Assembly: GCA_020056045.1 (NCBI GenBank)
Contig: JAGVIM010000181.1
Coordinates: forward strand, 1 to 7,646
Source: Nanobdellota archaeon
Lineage (GTDB): Archaea; Nanobdellota; Nanobdellia; Pacearchaeales; GW2011-AR1
Length of the DNA: 7,646 bases
Direction: 5' to 3'
Part shown: piece by piece, positions 6,424 to 7,646 of the stretch
Layout: every line of letters starts with the position of its first letter
Position numbering within the stretch: the first letter of the stretch is position 1
Position numbers and translations under genes: made by a program
Notes under the pieces: model-generated
The model's input: the letters and a program-made list of their open reading frames with translations, nothing else
What the model was told of the DNA's origin: nothing
The model's database searches: none

Positions 6424-7092
6424 TTAATTTAATTGTTTTAATTCTTTTTCAATCTTTGAAATATAATCTGAATTGTTTGTTGAAATATTCTTTATTCTAT
6501 TATCATTTGCAAGGTATCCTACAGATTCATATACATCTTTATTTAATATATCAAAAAACTCAAAAGCAAAATTATTGTCAATTATTCCTATTCTCCTATT
6601 TATTTCTTTTCTCTCTAAAATAATTACCTTATTTCTTTTTTCTCCTATTGTATTATTTATTCTTGAATCATTAGTTATTAATTTTGCGCTATCTTTCATA
6701 AAATATTTTAATAAAAATATTAATAATATTTTTTCATCTTTTAAGATGATTTGAGAAAAATTTACTTCTAATATTTTTGAATGATTCTTTAAATAAAGTT
6801 CTTCTAAAAAATCAATTATTTTAGTATCTACTTTTTCAGAATATAGAAATGTAGGGGGTAGTATAAAATAATTAAAAAAATCTTGATTTCCAGGCTTAAA
6901 CTTTCCAACTGCTCCAAAATCAAAAAGATTTTTTAATAACCTATACTTTTTACTATAACTAAATTCTTTTTTTAGTTCTTTTTCTTTTTTTGTTAAAAGT
7001 AAATAATAGGCTATTCCTTCATCATAGCCAAGAGATTCTATTAATATTTGTTGAGCTGCTTTTTCTATAAATTGATTATTTTCTTTTTTCAT
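6424..7092 (-). CDS. Probable TrmB-like winged-helix transcriptional regulator
   Basis: A 222-residue protein that looks like a small, diverged TrmB-family regulator. Residues about 9-80 resemble the TrmB DNA-binding domain: I-E-S-L-G-Y-D-E-G-I-A-Y-Y-L-L-L at 18-33 parallels the family's leucine-gly-acidic-E-A-x-x-Y-x-x-L-L helix, followed by a helix ending Y-R-L-L-K-N-L-F-D-F-G at 50-60, where TrmB proteins have tyrosine-rich helix then glycine turn. Residues 88-180 alternate helices and strands, with I-G-I-I-D-N-N at 168-174 like the effector domain's late strand. Compared with TrmB proteins that bind sugars it is short. The ATG has a strong GAGGTG (7098-7103) 5 nt upstream and overlaps the zinc-ribbon stop by 4 nt. 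If it is a regulator, the divergent array at 7291-7388 and the palindrome at 6399-6411 are natural targets. It could instead be an unrelated winged-helix protein. Confidence 0.55.
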   Translation of the reverse strand: MKKENNQFIEKAAQQILIESLGYDEGIAYYLLLTKKEKELKKEFSYSKKYRLLKNLFDFGAVGKFKPGNQDFFNYFILPPTFLYSEKVDTKIIDFLEELYLKNHSKILEVNFSQIILKDEKILLIFLLKYFMKDSAKLITNDSRINNTIGEKRNKVIILERKEINRRIGIIDNNFAFEFFDILNKDVYESVGYLANDNRIKNISTNNSDYISKIEKELKQLN

Positions 7093-7238
7093 TTTCTCAC
7101 CTCTTCTAGATCATAGTAACTTAGATTTGTTGTCCAGTTAACTAGGTGATTGCATTTTGGACAGACATATCTCTTTTTTTCTGCATCAACAATCATATTG
7201 ATTGTTTTTCCTTTTTCAATGCATTTTCTGCAGTACAT
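7089..7238 (-). CDS. Small zinc-ribbon protein, 49 residues
   Basis: A 49-residue ORF with two CxxC pairs: C3-R-K-C6 at the start and C26-P-K-C29 after a 19-residue stretch of beta-like sequence (T-I-N-M-I-V-D-A). This is a minimal zinc ribbon, with a short hydrophilic tail ending D-L-E-E-V-R-K. Such proteins bind nucleic acid or act as accessory subunits; no specific role can be assigned. Its TGA overlaps the ATG of the TrmB-like gene (ATGA), so the two are translationally coupled, and the next ribosome binding site lies within its own 3' end. There is no ribosome binding site before its ATG, but a TATA box is centred about 26 bp upstream, so the mRNA most likely starts at the ATG. The conserved spacing of both cysteine pairs, the coupling and the promoter make a real gene likely despite the length. 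Confidence 0.75.
   Translation of the reverse strand: MYCRKCIEKGKTINMIVDAEKKRYVCPKCNHLVNWTTNLSYYDLEEVRK
7098..7103 (-). promoter_or_regulatory. Ribosome binding site GAGGTG for the TrmB-like gene
   Basis: GAGGTG on the - strand ends 5 nt before the ATG at 7092, inside the last codons of the zinc-ribbon gene. It is the best ribosome binding site in the window and has an archaeal look (GGTG core). It fixes the start and supports translation of a downstream gene in a polycistronic message whose first gene is leaderless. Confidence 0.75.
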
Positions 7239-7256
7239 TTTATTATTAGGTTATTG

Positions 7257-7270
7257 TTCTATATATAGAA
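7257..7270 (-). promoter_or_regulatory. TATA box for the leaderless zinc-ribbon/regulator transcript
   Basis: TTCTATATATAGAA is a perfect 14-bp palindrome with an ideal TATA core centred near 7264. On the - strand the archaeal start site ~25 bp downstream falls on the ATG at 7238, and no ribosome binding site precedes that codon, which together indicate a leaderless mRNA. The palindrome by itself gives no direction; the gene and spacing assign it to the - strand. Confidence 0.65.
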
Positions 7271-7290
7271 TGTTTTCAAAATTCTACTGA

Positions 7291-7315
7291 CTGTTTCAGG
7301 ATTTTACTGAAACAG
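7291..7315. repeat. Perfect 9-bp inverted repeat CTGTTTCAG-7 nt-CTGAAACAG
   Basis: Arms at 7291-7299 and 7307-7315 are exact reverse complements separated by 7 nt, so the arm centres are 16 bp apart, about one and a half helical turns. The sequence lies between the two predicted start sites and is probably not transcribed, which favours a protein-binding operator over an RNA hairpin. Confidence 0.8.
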
Positions 7316-7388
7316 ACATATTTGACACATAAAAATTTCCTGAAACACAATATTTTAATTATTTTTATTGCTGAAACTCCTGAAACAG
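7291..7388. promoter_or_regulatory. Putative operator array, five copies of a CTGAAAC(A) element
   Basis: Copies are at 7291-7301 (inverted; reads TCCTGAAACAG on the - strand), 7307-7315 (CTGAAACAG), 7338-7347 (TCCTGAAACA), 7371-7377 (CTGAAAC) and 7378-7388 (TCCTGAAACAG). The four direct copies begin at 7307, 7340, 7371 and 7380, so the first three are about three helical turns apart and the last two are adjacent. The inverted copy is ~20 bp upstream of the - strand TATA box and the last copy is 4 bp upstream of the + strand TATA box, placing the array over both promoters. A weaker match (TTTTGAAAAC on the - strand, 7272-7281) touches the first TATA box. The binding protein could be the TrmB-like protein or the winged-helix protein at 7423, both adjacent. 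Confidence 0.7.
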
Positions 7389-7392
7389 AAAG

Positions 7393-7402
7393 ATATTTAT
7401 AG
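7393..7402 (+). promoter_or_regulatory. TATA box for the leaderless winged-helix gene
   Basis: ATATTTATAG is centred about 25 bp upstream of the ATG at 7423, and the intervening sequence has no ribosome binding site, consistent with transcription starting at or next to the ATG. The last CTGAAAC element ends 4 bp upstream, where TFB recognition would occur, so a bound protein there could block or assist initiation. Confidence 0.6.
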
Positions 7403-7422
7403 GGGTTATTTTTGATTTTTGT

Positions 7423-7646
7423 ATGGATGAGGCAAAGAATAAGATAATAGAACTTTTTAAGAAAAAGGGTTCTGAAATTTCTACTAAAGAAATTCTTATT
7501 CATGTTTATCCTGAATATGAAAAATTTAAAGATAGGGATGATGTTGAATCAAAAAGAAAAATAGCTCAGGCCCATAGAAAATTACTTTATCATATTAATG
7601 ATTTAGTTGAAAGAAGTATTTTAAGATTTTCAAAATTTGGTGAAAA
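7423..7646 (+). CDS. Winged-helix DNA-binding protein, 3'-truncated by window end
   Basis: The first 74 residues of a protein that runs off the window. The layout is a winged helix: helix 1 (A-K-N-K-I-I-E-L-F-K-K-K-G at 4-16), helix 2 after S-T-K-E-I (T21-K-E-I-L-I-H-V-Y), a charged loop with K-F-K-D-R-D-D, a basic recognition-type helix (K-R-K-I-A-Q-A-H-R-K-L-L-Y-H-I-N-D-L at about 46-63) and a strand-like I-L-R-F-S-K-F-G-E wing. This K-H-R-K-L-L-Y-x-L-N-x-L style recalls uncharacterised winged-helix proteins of DPANN archaea; that is memory, not a search. The start is the ATG at 7423, chosen for its TATA spacing and first-helix position. It is divergent from the zinc-ribbon/TrmB-like genes across the repeat array, the classic arrangement of an autoregulator, so it is a prime candidate to bind that array. 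The effector part, if any, is outside the window. Confidence 0.7.
   Translation, partial: MDEAKNKIIELFKKKGSEISTKEILIHVYPEYEKFKDRDDVESKRKIAQAHRKLLYHINDLVERSILRFSKFGE

Noticed and set aside
6473..6754. 93-codon + strand ORF opposite the TrmB-like gene
   Set aside because: Antisense to a better-supported gene with a strong ribosome binding site; the membrane-like translation is what AT-rich antisense sequence produces.
7291..7388. CRISPR array or replication iterons
   Set aside because: Elements are only 7-11 bp, unevenly spaced and in both orientations; no spacer-like units, no cas genes and no replication initiator in view. Promoter-proximal placement favours an operator.
7276..7503. 75-codon - strand ORF across the divergent promoter region
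   Set aside because: It would cover the repeat array, the + strand TATA box and the start of the winged-helix gene, and its translation is Phe/Lys/Ile noise.
1..7646. tRNA, rRNA or insertion sequence
   Set aside because: I saw no cloverleaf-like GC-rich stretch, no rRNA sequence, no transposase and no terminal repeats; intergenic space outside 7239-7422 is under 70 bp everywhere.

Overview
The window is strongly AT-rich, gene-dense DNA that reads as archaeal, most likely from a small-genome DPANN-type lineage (Woesearchaeota/Pacearchaeota-like). The signs are TATA boxes 25-26 nt upstream of ATG codons that lack a ribosome binding site (leaderless transcripts), a GAGGTG ribosome binding site, a probable TrmB-like regulator, a lysine-rich winged-helix protein of a style I associate with DPANN genomes, AGA/AGG arginine codons and the standard code (TGA is a stop, Trp is TGG). 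The lineage is an inference from style; no rRNA or marker gene is present.

Left half (about 1-4225, + strand): the tail of an unidentified protein, then four tightly packed genes: a cobalamin-binding-type radical SAM enzyme, an aminoglycoside/choline-kinase-like phosphotransferase, an ADP-ribosylglycohydrolase-family protein and a HAD hydrolase. They abut or overlap by 1-23 nt and look like one operon. The enzyme set (radical chemistry, small-molecule kinase, N-glycosidic hydrolase, phosphatase) suggests making or modifying a nucleoside-like or sugar-containing small molecule. The product is not evident and I recognise no described pathway with exactly these parts.

Right half (4231-7238, - strand): reading leftward from a promoter near 7264 come a 49-residue zinc ribbon, a probable TrmB-like winged-helix regulator overlapping it by 4 nt, a 69-bp gap, then a four-helix membrane protein, a calcineurin-like phosphoesterase and a CitE/HpcH-family lyase. 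The last three overlap or are 11 bp apart. The lyase meets the HAD gene tail to tail with 5 bp between, so the two operons face each other.

Right edge (7239-7646): a 184-bp divergent intergenic region has a TATA box for each direction and, between them, five copies of a CTGAAAC(A)-type element, two of them forming a perfect 9-bp inverted repeat. It controls the zinc ribbon/regulator genes on one side and a partial winged-helix gene on the other, and looks like an operator array. The two points most worth following up are this array with its two flanking putative regulators, and the left-hand enzyme cluster with the facing CitE-like lyase and phosphoesterase.
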